NCBI GenBank assembly: GCA_021464415.1
Contig: JAKCWG010000447.1
Coordinates: 36,001-100,000, forward strand
Origin: Lonicera japonica
Lineage: Eukaryota; Streptophyta; Magnoliopsida; Dipsacales; Caprifoliaceae
DNA length: 64,000 bases
Direction of reading: 5' to 3'
The notes beneath the pieces were generated by a model, which saw only the letters and a program-made list of their open reading frames with translations, was not told the origin of the DNA and did no database searches. Below, one piece after another: positions 1-11,512 of the stretch. The position numbers were made by a program, and so were the translations under genes. Each line of letters begins with the position of its first letter. The stretch's first letter is position 1.

Positions 1-2
1 AT

Positions 3-167
3 GCTCTCAATACTATGGTGGTCGATATGCTGGTTTGGCAAGATCATATGGAGGCAGAGATTGCCTCTAGGGTGGAAGTTTATATGGCGGCTCAACAGGA
101 GTTCATACGCCGGCAATTCGAGGCGTTCTATGGTCGATTCCCACCACCTCCACCTCCCGATAATTGA
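3..167 (+). CDS. 3' end of a retrotransposon-encoded ORF (partial)
   Basis: Reading frame 3 is open from the window edge to a TGA ending at 167, giving about 54 residues. The C-terminus is rich in Q, E and F (AAQQEFIRRQFEAFYGRF) and ends in a run of six prolines before the stop. Ty3/gypsy elements of the Tat/Athila group often end an ORF in a hydrophilic helix plus a proline run just before a long untranslated region and the 3' LTR, and that is the context here: an LTR follows at 1507. The function cannot be told from this fragment. The competing frame-1 reading has no family resemblance. The assignment rests mainly on context. Confidence 0.35.
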   Translation, partial: ALNTMVVDMLVWQDHMEAEIASRVEVYMAAQQEFIRRQFEAFYGRFPPPPPPDN

Positions 168-1506
168 TGATGTGATAGCCTGAAAACTCTTTAATTAGTT
201 ATATTTATGCTTAGTTTTATGTTATTTCTTTTGGGTTGTATTAGATTTCAAACTTGATGTTAACGTTAGAACTTGGTTTTAATGATTGAATGTTATGGTT
301 TTTGCTAAATGGATTATAATTCTAACCCGTTTTGTGTATAGTTATTGTTTATCTCTTATTTTTGTCTCATGGAAAGCAAAGCCAAAGTAGCCCTTCCGTG
401 CATTTTATTGTTCTCTTTCCATTGAGGACAATGTTTCTTTCAAGTTGAGGGGGGTATGTAATTATTTTGTTCTGGCTTGCTATTATCTATTTCCATGAGT
501 TGAAGAGATGTGTTTCAATTTTTTTTTGGAAAGTTTGAAAATTGATGATTGATTGAGTTTTTGTTCAAATGAAGATATTGTTTCATTAGCTTTTGGCATG
601 AATTCTTTGTTCTAGATAGGAATTTGAATGATAATCTAAATTGCCTTGCTCCACTTAATCTCATATCCCGTTATATTCTCTTGTTCCACATACTAGATTG
701 CTTCGGTTGTTTTCAATTCGGTAATAACACTTAGATTTATGTTCATTGAGAGAAGAGAAATTTTTGTCCAAAAATGATGGAAGCTCTTTCGAAAAGATCT
801 TCTAATGAAAGGACAAAAGCATAGCACTTTGATAACTTGAATGACTTCTATCCTAATATTGACTTAAAACTTCACTTGACTAAAACTTAAGTCTCTTTGT
901 TTAATATTATGGATGGGTATAGGTTGCCATATGGGAAAGGGTGAATAGCTTCCTTTGAGCTCCAATGAATGAGCAGTATTTTGAGAAAAAATCATAAGTG
1001 AGACCGCTGCCCCCCATAGAGATAAAAACCGCCCTGATCTAATTTAGCGAAATTTTCAAGTAAAAGATAAAGAAAGCGCTTAGAATTGACAAATCTTGGA
1101 GCTTTTGTTTTTGAAAAAGTTCTCTCTTCCTTCTTGAATGATTATGACTCTTGGTATTTATATTGAATTGTTTGAATCAAAATCTAGTATGTGAGTATTG
1201 GAGAATATAGGATTGTGTTTTAAAGGAGATAGGTGAATTAGATGATCATTCAAAAGTCCGTCATTCTGGAAAATTGATAGTAATGCCTTTTGCTTTGCAA
1301 ATTGAAACTTGAATCTTCATTCTCATCGTTCATCATGATCAAACTTCTGATGTTTGTAGGTATCATTTCTGAAAACCTTCACGAGATGCAACTCATCTTC
1401 TTTGGGAACTTAGAAGTTAACATCTTTTTGTATATCATATTATTCTTTTTGTAATTATATATTTTTGTATTACTAAGGGACTAGCAAGAGTTAAGTTGAG
1501 GGGAGT
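168..1506 (+). other. Internal non-coding 3' region of a gypsy element with two polypurine motifs
   Basis: There is no coding sequence. A 'TTGAGGACAATG'-like phrase at about 423 is followed by GTTGAGGGGGG at about 444. A second purine tract, GTTGAGGGGAG, sits directly before the LTR at 1496-1505. The first motif is common in Tat/Athila-type elements between the coding region and the 3' LTR. The second is in the position of the real polypurine tract that primes plus-strand DNA synthesis. Confidence 0.5.
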
Positions 1507-3140
1507 TGATAAACACATAATATTGTCATGTTAAACTCTTTCTAGGAGTCGCTTGACACGTTTGTTGCTTTAATTCTGCCTAATTATCCGCTTATCTTGA
1601 GATTAGTGCCTTAGCGAGTGTTGTATTTAACATGGCCCAAGTTGGTGTATATTTTGTAGTATTCCATGTATTTGTAGGATTGGAATACAATGGCATTGCA
1701 TGAAGTGATCAAGAGCAAGCCTAGATACCTTACAAAAGTGCTGAGTGAAAAGTTCCAGGCCCATGATCGATCATGGCTTCCAAAATTTCTGGCAGAAGAC
1801 TCCCATGATCGATCATGGGCATAGCCATGATCGATCATGGCCTGGCGAGTGCACCAACTACCTTATACTTTTAGCCTTATTTTGGGGAATTTTGTTTCTA
1901 GATATTTTCCCTTGGTTTGTTTATTGATTTAAGTACACTCTTAGCTAGCTTTTAGTCTAGGGGATCAAGGGGGATATTTCATTATTAGATTTATTTAGTT
2001 TTAGACTTTGAGGAGTTCTAGAGAGAAGGAGGAGCTAAAGTTGTATTGTTCTTCATTTTCTCTTGTAAGTGTTTTAATTTGTAAGAATGATTTCTTCTTC
2101 TATAATATTTGTTTTTGCATCTATTATGGAATAGTCTCTTACTAAGGTTATGGAGGTTGATTGCGATATGATTATTTGGTGATTAATGGCTCAATCCATG
2201 TTTAAAGTTTGATAAATATTTGTGAATCCTTTTCTTCATCATATCTTCCATTATTTCAAGCTTTCTAGGTATTTTTCATATTAAGTTAAGACTTTATATG
2301 CCTTGTATATTTAGTTCTTGGTTGTTAATGAGCATACAACATATTTATATGGTTCTAGAAAGCTTGTTGTCTCTTTCCCCCATCCATGGAGCTTTTTCCT
2401 CTTCGTAGAAATTATGAATAGTTCTTAAAACTCGATAGATAGATTATAAATTTGTTTAGCTTATCTTTGATTCATTTATTGATATATTGATTGCTTCTTA
2501 CATTTTATGTGATACTTAGACTCTTTATTTCCTACCATAAGTGATAAACAATGAGTTGACGAATTTATCCCATAAACTTCACTCCGTTTCATTGTTAGGA
2601 TTCACCTTCTAATTTTCATTCTTTAAATCATGTGATTTCATACACTTACTTTATGATTAAATCTTTTTATGATGAGTTTGTCATACCTGTCTCATAATAG
2701 CTTCATCGGGAATGGGTTGCCTTGCTTCACACCCATAGCTAGGAGGTAGGAATGATAACCTCGTCTTTGGTGGAATGTCGTTTGTCTCCCTCTTGATATA
2801 GCTTCAATTCGGGAATGAGTCGCCTAGCGTCGCACCCTTTGCTATTGAGAGATACACCAACATTCCCCATACCTCGAGAAACCCTGTATTGAAGTCTTCG
2901 CATGAGCTAGTCATCACCGTTTCTTAAATCGTAACTAACCTCCCAATACCTTAGTGCTTTATTATTAATTTTCACAACCGTTTTACATTTCCTTTGTTTC
3001 ACAACAAAACCAACTTACAAAAATTTGAAAACCATTTAATCCGTAATCCATACCATTCCTTTTTGACTATCCCTGTGGTTCAACACTCGGACTTCCGAGA
3101 CTATATTACAACTTGACGTGCATGCACTTAGGCCATATCA
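1507..3140 (+). mobile_element. 3' LTR of a Ty3/gypsy (Tat/Athila-like) retrotransposon
   Basis: The LTR starts TGATAAACACATAAT immediately after a polypurine tract and ends ...GGCCATATCA, a canonical TG...CA pair (1634 bp). The sequence just before the end, 'ATCCCTGTGGTTCAACACTC' then 'GGACTTCCGAGA', is the conserved 3' end seen in many plant gypsy LTRs. The 5' LTR lies outside the window, so the target-site duplication cannot be tested. Three CG-centred palindromes lie near its 5' end (1761-1841). Confidence 0.7.
1761..1841. repeat. Three CCATGATCGATCATGG palindromes in the gypsy LTR
   Basis: Perfect palindromes lie at 1761-1776 (16 bp), 1802-1819 (18 bp, with an extra C/G pair) and 1824-1841 (18 bp, with an extra G/C pair). 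The core GATCGATC is the same in all three while the spacers differ. The arrangement looks selected or amplified rather than random. Their role is unknown. They could be protein-binding sites or stem-loops in the element RNA. Confidence 0.85.
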
Positions 3141-4944
3141 AAGCACGTTAACTTAGCGGCGTCAGTTATTCAACTAGAAAAAATATATAAATTAAAAAGG
3201 TACTCATTTGAAATACATGCTTGAGGTTAACAACGTGGCACCTAATATCACCATTCCTAATGAAATATAAGGTATGATTCTTAAGGTTGATTTATGTGTT
3301 ACTTTTGAGTTGCTTAATTGCTGCCAGACGCACACACGAAGACCTGTTAAAACCCATCCCTGCTTGTTGGGAAAATAGTCAATGGATCACCTACGGTTTT
3401 TTGCTAAAGTTGAAGTAATTGTTATTCCGAGTTTTGATCAATGAAAGTTGTTCAATCTTGTAAATTCTTTTCATTTTTTTCATTACAACATATTGAATAG
3501 AGCAATATTCCGAGTCTGGGGTTTATTTAATGTGTTTATTTCAACCCCTTTCTCGCGTTTTCTATTATTTATAAGTTGCTCCATTGGATTCAGAAAGTTA
3601 GAATATAAAGTTGTTTTGACTATTATTTATGAGTCTTTGATTATAGGCTTTTTTGGTTTCGTATATAAATGAATTAGATTAGGTTTACTTTAATATAAGT
3701 TGTTTTCTCCCCTAAATAATGAAAATATTTCCCTTTGATTCATGTTCTTGCCCATGAATATGGTTTGACATCCTGGACATTATTGCTTGTTTATGACTTT
3801 ATGGTTTGATTCTTGATAGAATATATACATAATTAAACAAAAGAGAATGCTCTGAAAATCTGCCTATCGAATTTTAATCATCTTTTTGTATTTTCTCATG
3901 ATTTTATTTTCCAGTTGAGAAATGAAAATGGAAATGGAATTGATTTGAGTAGTTGTACAAACAGTAAACTAATTAATAAAAATGGTGTCATAATTTCATT
4001 GAATGTTTGGTCATTAGGGGAAGAGAGTATCAACTTAGTGACTAATTAGTACTTAGAGAAAGATTGTTATATGAATAAGTCATTATCAGGTTCGACGCTG
4101 TCGTAGCCCAGGCGATCGCCTAGGGCCCAAACCTATGGTAGATACTGCATTCTATATATGTGCCATATGTTTTCTTTTTAACTTTATGAAGTTACATCTA
4201 TTGTCTTATGATACATAACACTTTTCACAGCTCATAATTTCATGGTTTCACCTGGTAACTAAATAGACACTATCTGTTTCAACATTCCGTATTCCTGTTG
4301 TTTAGTTTTATCTCTTTACAAAATCTGCTTGATTATACATAATATATGCTTTATATAATTCCTCTGCATAATAAATTAAATATTACACTATATATTACAA
4401 ATAAATGAATAATAGTAACAAAAAAATAGAAAATAGCAAAAGCAATATTGCTTCCTTTATATGTGAAGTGTGAATCTATGCAAGTAAGTGTACACCATTT
4501 CATCAAATGTTTTCTTTAATTGTTTGTTTTATACAATGATAATATTTGCCGATTTAATGCTGGATTTAACCTTTTGTTGGTTAGTTGGGATGAATAATTC
4601 TTAATTTAACTTCTTTTTTTCTCTTGTCGATCAAGACTGATGATATATAAAGGACCCCAAATTAGAAATTTGTCTAGGTACCCTCAAAGCTCACAACTGA
4701 CCCTGGTAACTATTTGCATAGATTTTGGAGAAGTAAATTTGTAGATGCTTTCTATCTTTTAACTTATGAAATGCTACTGACATTTTTAGGCAGTTAATTC
4801 TATGCTGAAGAATTGTTGCATGCACATTGACTTCACACCTACAAACACTATCGAAGCATTGTATGCTTGTTTAGAAAGCTCTATGTGTTTGGTTGTACTT
4901 CATTTCCATGAGAAATGCGCAATAGCTCTAATATTCCATCTTTA
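3141..4944. other. Intergenic AT-rich sequence, no gene seen
   Basis: No ORF longer than 74 codons and no recognised domain. At about 4100-4135 there is a short GC-richer patch with CCCAGGCGATCGCCTAGGGC, resembling the 'aggcgcctaggc' repeats common in plant genomes. Nothing else is supported. Confidence 0.5.
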
Positions 4945-5298
4945 GTTGTGTTTGATTGCGATTTTAAAGGAAACAATTTTCCTTGGTACTAGTTGTAATC
5001 AAATTATTTTATTTTCCATGGAATCCATAAACCACTTCCTCCTGAACTTTTGTTTTCACGAAGTCTTTTTCGATGTAAAAAATTCCAAGGAATTCAATTT
5101 TCCAAGATCTTAACCAATCAGATGCACTGTTTCATCCACAAGTTCCCTATTCATTACCTTTAAGGTGCACCTGGTTTTGGTTTACACTCAAAATAATTGA
5201 GTCCCTTAGAATTGTTTTACTTGGAAAACAAAACTTAGGGTGGGGAGATGTACCACGGAAAATTAATTCCTTGGAAAATTTACGCAATCAAACACGAC
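4945..5298. mobile_element. Tourist-like MITE
   Basis: Terminal inverted repeats read GTTGTGTTTGATTGCG on the left and, on the reverse strand of the right end, GTCGTGTTTGATTGCG. Both ends are followed inward by TTTTCC(A/T)-rich sequence. The flanks are TTA on the left and ATA on the right, a slightly decayed form of the 3-bp TTA/TAA duplication made by PIF/Harbinger transposases. It is 354 bp long and non-coding. The TIR matches that of the MITE at 34419-34947, so both probably used the same transposase, which is not in this window. Confidence 0.6.
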
Positions 5299-5760
5299 AT
5301 AAGGTGAATATTTTGGATTCTTGGGCTTTTTCTATGGAATACAAGTGTAATCATACCCACCCATAATTTTTTAGCATCATGGAAATGGAGCTTACAAGTT
5401 ACAAGTTTTAGATGGCCTTGGACTGCAAACACTTGTCATCCAAATGATTGTAGTGTGATAATATGCTCTGCGTATTAGTGGATAGAGCACAATTTGAAAG
5501 AAACAAAAAGACGAATGATCATTTACGTTGTTGCCTTTCAACATCCGGTGAGTAGGAAATGTAAATTTCCTGTTTCAAAGTTGCTTGTCGATTCTTTCAT
5601 GTGATGTTGTATCATCAAGTAATACAAAAGTTAAAAACGAAAATGAGTTTTTGCACATATGAGGGTGGAAAGGAAAAGTAGTGCCGGGGGAGCAAAGGAA
5701 AGGAAAGGAAAACCTACCAAACTCGAAGTTGACTAAAAAACTTTTTCTCTTTTCTTGAAG
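5299..5760. other. Intergenic or intron sequence
   Basis: No coding potential. It ends in a pyrimidine-rich stretch and AG (TTTTTCTCTTTTCTTGAAG), which is a plausible splice acceptor for the exon at 5761. Confidence 0.4.
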
Positions 5761-8205
5761 TCGAAAATGAACCAAAGTTTAAGTCTCCAATATCCCAGAG
5801 AGCTTATGAACTTGAACATCTCAAATCCCATGTCTATGAGCTCAGCACCCAAGTCGATATCCTCCAGTTCAGAATTAATTACCTCAAATTTGGCCAAAGA
5901 TCTCGATCCAGATCCCTGGTGTGTGTAATATTGTCTACTTATTTTTATCTAATTGTAGGATGATCAACTATGCTGATACACTACTTTGAACTCACTTTTA
6001 TTGAATTGGTTCCTTATTCTTGCAGTGGCATAAATTTACCCAGCTCGGCTTTCAATTTTCCCAGCTCACACGCCTAATCATAACCTGATTAAGAATTGTT
6101 ATTTCCCAACCCAGCTCACTTATACTTGCTTTTCCTTCCCATTTTTCCAATTTCTAATCCTAAATGCTAAAAGTTGGCAAATGCATGAAATAAGTTTGGC
6201 TACAAACTATACTAGATAGAACGACTAAAATTTCAACAGAATGACTAAAATTATTGAGCTACCTATTGGGGCCATGCTTAATGAAGTTAAAATGGACAAA
6301 GCTCATTGATTGGATATATGTGTGTTTGTACATGAATTTGATGAGAGGCCTTCAATCAAATATATAAATGTTGTTTTGATTTGGGTAGCGTTTTACCAGT
6401 TGTGAATATCGACATCGTCAACAAGCTGGAAGGTCCAGTCCCTCACTTGAAGGACCATTCAGAAAAGAAGATGAAAAGCCAGAAGTACTATTTATTTATA
6501 GATCCCGATATGGGTTTTCTTGTAATTATAATGGCTGGTGAGAGTGCAATTTGTTGGACCATGGCTGTGAACTCAATGAAAAGAAAGGCAGCTAACATAA
6601 TAAGATATATTGATGATGACAAAATGGCCACTCTTTTGGCACATAAAACCAACCAACAAAGAAAGTTGTTCTCTTGATTCTTCTGGATATACAAAAGAGG
6701 AAAAATGAAGGGAACTATTTTGGCTACAAGTTGTTCTTTTGTTTTTGTGCATACTTTTTTTTGATTGGCTCCTCTGATTCTTACAAGAGCAACAGGGGCA
6801 GGAGGAAGAACCATCAAAGTCTGGCAACTCAGAAAATGAATCCGAAACTGGACATCGATGCTATCTGAGGAAGGGAAATCCTGCCGTAACTAACACCTCC
6901 TCGTCCGAGCAACATCAGGAGCAGTAGCAAGAAGCACGAAAGTCTGGCAACTCGGAATATAACGAAGTCCTAGAAAGCAGCAATAAATCTGAATCTGAAA
7001 GTGCACATGAACGCTATCTGATGAAGGGAAAAGTTGTTGTAACCGACTCCTCATCTAAGCAACATCAGGAGAAGGATTGTGTGGAACCCCTAGAGTCAAT
7101 TGATGAAATTGCCGCTGATCAATTGATGCCATCTGAGGAAGTTGACCGTGTCAATGAAATTGCCGCTGATCAATTAATGATATCTGAGGAAGTTGACCTT
7201 CTCCTAGACAAAGTCAGAAACCTCAAACACCAAGTCCTAGACCTATCCAAGGAGCCAATAAACTATGAGGAGGCATTTTTTCTAATTCTTTTTTTTTGTA
7301 TTGGCCTTTATATTTATATATATATAGCATATAAGATGTCGACAAAGTGAACTACTTGTGTTACAAATGCAAAATTATATTTGTAGTACTTTTATTGACT
7401 TGATTGCTTATTCTTGCAGCGAGCACAAATGCGTCCTAATATGGTAGCTGAATGGTACAGATCAGAGATAACTAATACAATTGAGCCTCAAAGACTTTTC
7501 TTCAGGAATTTGGACATAGCTGATAAAGTTAACCATCTTCGATCTTATGTTGAGGACCTCCAATCCCAACTCAAAACTGTAACACACTATCTTTCTCTCT
7601 CTATATATAATTATAAATGTATGTATATAAGTGTCTTTGTTGCGGAATTTGCCTAAATGCAGGAACATGCACACAAAAACAAATTGGCATGCACATGAGA
7701 TGACCTATCCATACTTTGTTTGATTGATCGCTGAGAAAAATTGTAGGAAAAGAAACAACCACAATCTCTGCTGAGATGGAGTAGTATCTAGTTTCTAGCT
7801 TTAAAGCCCGGTGGAACTTTTAGTCACTTCAATAGTCTTTCGGCACTCGCTGTTCTTTCCATTTACTAGTCTCTCTCTCTCGCACGCACGCACGCACACA
7901 CACATATACATATCTTTAACTTTATTTTTGATTGGCACCGTTCTAGCGGTTGGAGACATGGATGCTTCAAGCTATCTGGAAGGTCAAGTCCACCATTTGG
8001 AAGACTACATGAAACTTTGTAGTAAGATGGCATTCCTTTTTGAAACTTGAACACTTTTATTTCAATCATATTGATACAACAACTAAAAGTTTGATGGGAC
8101 AAATTTATATTTAGTTGGGATAACATTTTCCCAAGCAGATTCTATGATGTCAAAAGCTTACTGTATGATGCAAGGACAAAGGGAGCTCATGGATTTTAAT
8201 GTGTG
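5761..8205 (+). pseudogene. Unknown coiled-coil gene with duplicated exon modules, interrupted in its last exon
   Basis: I do not recognise the family. Likely exons: A1 5761-5918 (YELEHLKSHVYELSTQVDIL, a heptad-like helix); B1 from 6026; C1 about 6390-6470 (LEGPVPHLKDH); an acidic block about 6788-7270, which holds two diverged copies of a ~120-bp unit (RYL(R/M)KGK...TSSSEQHQE) and ends in LLLDKVRNLKHQVLDL; B2 7420-7578 (ending VNHLRSYVEDLQSQLKT, followed by GT); C2 about 7935-8021 (MDASSYLEGQVHHLEDYMKLC, followed by GTAAG); and a last exon from 8139 (NSMMSKAYCMMQGQRELMDF). Exons B1 and B2 share the acceptor context TTATTCTTGCAG, so exon-intron blocks were duplicated. A stop codon (CAG TAG CAA, about 6926) interrupts the acidic block. 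The last exon is cut by the LTR insertion at 8206; the original stop TAA is now at 13539-13541. A nuclear or scaffold coiled-coil role is possible but unsupported. Confidence 0.45.
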
Positions 8206-8819
8206 TGTAATACCCCATATTTTTATTCCACTGCAATTGCCTCCATTCGTTTGCTTATTTCACCTTGGATGGTGAAATCTCAGTTTATAGAGTTTTGTAG
8301 TGCTCTAGCACCTTACACTAGTCATATTAGTCTATTTACACTCGTGTGAGTGATCATTTAGTGATTCGGGTGGTTCGAATTGATTTCGGGTTGTAAATGG
8401 TGAGTTTCGGTCTTACGCGATTCATTATTTTTAGATAACTTTAGAGCTATGTAACTTCTTCGTCTCTTATCCGATTTAGTTTCCATTTGTGCCTATGTTT
8501 AGGTTTCATACCATTCTACAACTTTCATGTTTTGATCGAAAGCCAATTAGCACTCCTCGTTGGTCAAAACAGCGTCCGAAGTAGGCCGGTTAGTAAAATC
8601 TGGTCATTCGGTAGTGTTTCGGTAGAGCGCTGTCTTCGGAGAATTTTTGGGAATTATCCATCCAGAATTTGGGGAAACTTCCTCTTAGGAAGTTACAGAT
8701 CTTTGAATTAGCTTTTCGTGGATATAAATATCACCCCAATCTGAGTTCTGAGCAAGGAGTCATGACCAAAATACCAACAGTGGTTAGTGCTGTTGGAAAT
8801 AAGCTTTGGCTGAGAGCTC

Positions 8820-8835
8820 CCAAGATCGATCTTGG
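8820..8835. repeat. CCAAGATCGATCTTGG palindrome in LTR copy a
   Basis: A perfect 16-bp palindrome centred on GATCGATC, within the 5' part of the LTR and about 600 bp from its start. It lies at the position equivalent to the palindromes of copies c and d, just after the conserved block 'GACATAAAGATCACC' (here GATATAAATATCACC). Confidence 0.85.
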
Positions 8836-10317
8836 AGCCCTGTGTGTCGAATTTTAACCCTATTTTCTCACCATTTATCACCACAAAACACCCAATTCGA
8901 CCCATACACCCCCACAACACCTCAAGAGAGTTCTAGAGAGAGAAAATGAGAGATGCTTTCATGGTTTTGATGAATTATTCATCATAAACCAAGATTTGAG
9001 CCTTAAAGCTACACCTTCATCACTATTCATCATCACCTTCCTCCAATTCCTCCATGGTTGCGTGAGAAGAGCTAGGGTTTTAAGGTTTTGGCGCTTACAC
9101 TTCTCGAAGCATTTCAATTACGTGGAATATCAACAATAGAGATGGGAACCCTAATATTAAACTTGTTTTTCAAACTTTTATGTGTTGCACTAGAGATTTC
9201 TATTATGAATGGGTATTTTTCATGAAACCCTAGTCTTGTTGCATCCTCATGTGGATTAGGTTTAATGAGAGTTAAATTAGTGGTGTCAATGGGTAGATTA
9301 TCACACAAACTTCATGTATGGGTAATTGATTTCATGTTATGAGCCACAAATTTGCATCTACATATCTTATCCATTTGGTTGTTAGGTGTATGAACTATGA
9401 GATTGAGAATTTGGGGTTTGTGTCTAATAAACGGTTGTTATTGGTAGAATATAACCTTTATTGCATGATTTAACATGTAGATCCATATTTTAGGTCGTAT
9501 ATGCAACAGTTCTTATGAAACCCATCTCGTAGTTATATGTATGACCTATAGTTTGGGGGGGCTTTCGATTAGTGCCTTAAGGATACTTGATTGTGGGATA
9601 TAAATGATAAATATACCTAGATATGTTATCGGTTACAAGTATAAGGCATTATTCTTAAGAAATGTACCAAGAACCCGCTAAGGCAGTACCGTATGTAACA
9701 ATCTTTGAGTCTAGTGCCTTATGTAGATTATTGCTAGAACTAGCAATGAGAATACAACCTTGCTACGTCCTAGAAATGTGATGAATGTAAATTAGTGAGG
9801 TGCGGGTCGTCTTAGCCATAATAATAAGGGGCTAGCATGCAGTAAGCTTACCGGTTAGGCAAGCATCATAAGAGCCGATGCTTGGCTTGATAGAATAACA
9901 TGAGAACTTGAATAAGAATCATATAGCTTAGCTTTTACACACGTGAAACCTTATTTGATATAACATATACATAACATACCGGTGGGCCGTGGAATGGAAA
10001 TAACAATATGACGATAAGGCCTTGGATAAATGGTCGATAACGATGATTATGATGATGATATACGAATGATTGTACGGTTGTATATTTGCTATATATATAT
10101 GGATTGCCATATGTGTGATGGATTGTGTTGGCCTTTTCGTGCATTGTTGATATACTGTTTTGGCTAATCATTAGTGTGGATATTGATTGTAAGGTTGTAG
10201 CTTTACCATGGAGGGTCGTAGCCCTGCCATATGATTTAAGGTTGGAGCTCTATATAATGTAGTTAGTTGTGATTATATTTGAGATATTTTGTTGATGTAT
10301 TTGCAGTTTTCATAATA

Positions 10318-10475
10318 ATAAGGCCGGGGGCACCGAGCTATAAATGCTAGGCCAGGGGTACCGGGATATAAATACCATTATATACGTATACATGTGCACC
10401 ATATTAAGGACGGGGGTATCGGGATATAAATACCAGGCTGGAGGTACCGGGATATAAATACCAGGCTAGGAGTAT
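10318..10475 (+). repeat. Minisatellite with repeated TATAAATA motif
   Basis: Imperfect units of about 32-36 bp read like GGCCGGGGGCACCGAGCTATAAATGC, then GGCCAGGGGTACCGGGATATAAATACC and so on. At least four units are visible, separated in one place by about 30 bp. Each unit carries TATAAATA next to a G-rich block. It lies inside LTR copy a. Confidence 0.65.
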
Positions 10476-11512
10476 CGATAGTAGTTGTAGCTGGAGTGGA
10501 GCCACCTAAAGCGGACAAGGGAAAGGGCTACCCAGTACAGTGCGGTGGTAGCCGCTTGTTATGTTATCGTATTGATGTATATTGCCTTCTCGCGGATGAG
10601 TATTCGTAGTTCTGTATTTTATAGCTTCCTTGGCTTGCGAATTAGTTTATGTAGCTCTATTAGCGGGACAGTGTGTTCCAGGAAGTAGTAGCCCTACATT
10701 TAGGTGAAAGACCCTAAGATAGTTCCATTTTTGGAGGAATTTGCTTGTTAACTATTTGGAGCGTACTCCCCGAGAAAATGTCTTGCGTGGGTTTAACTCC
10801 AAATGAATTACACGTTAAGACCAATTCCCTGGACAGTTCGCTCACTTGGAGGAGACACGATCAGTTTAGAGCTTGGGGTCTTTTGGGAACCGATGCTCTA
10901 AGCCTAGTTGATCGCGGGGTGTAAGCTTGAGGCTTTATACTGGAGATATGAGGATGTTGATCCTTACTTGATTATTATTATTGTTATTATTGCCATCATA
11001 TCCTTAGTTGCTAGTATAAACTTCCCGTATGTGATTGTTGATGGATTAGTATGACCTTTTAAGGTACATGACCTGATTGCTTGAGATATATAAATAATTA
11101 AAGATTAAAGTGGCAATCATAGTTAATAAGAAAACATCGTAACATAATGCTTAAGGCGAATGATTTGTAATGATGCCTATTAGTTGGCCAAGTATGGAAT
11201 TTATAATGAATTAATTACAAAGATGAAATGATAAATGCTTGGCTATTAGTTACCGGCTTTCGGTATAAGTACTGGATAATATAGTATAGTGTTGAATTAC
11301 ACTTGAGAGTGAATCCACCGTAGTATGACGAACCTTATGAAGCGAGTGTTTGTGATGAGATGGTTTTATACCAACGGTTCTTTGGTGATACGAAATTGGT
11401 AGAGAGTATTTCATGGAACGTCTTGGGACGGGACCGGTTAGTCAGATAGATAGCTTTCGGTAACTAGGATGGGAATGCTAGTGAGGTTCGGCATGCACTT
11501 GTGTGTGGATTG

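Noticed and set aside
1611..1927. ORFs containing repeated MIDHGY/HDRSW peptides on both strands
   Set aside because: They are translations of the CCATGATCGATCATGG palindromes in the gypsy LTR, read in both directions.
7021..7350. Complete single-exon gene
   Set aside because: The acidic block is a piece of a multi-exon gene: the frame continues upstream of the ATG and runs into intron-like sequence at its 3' end.
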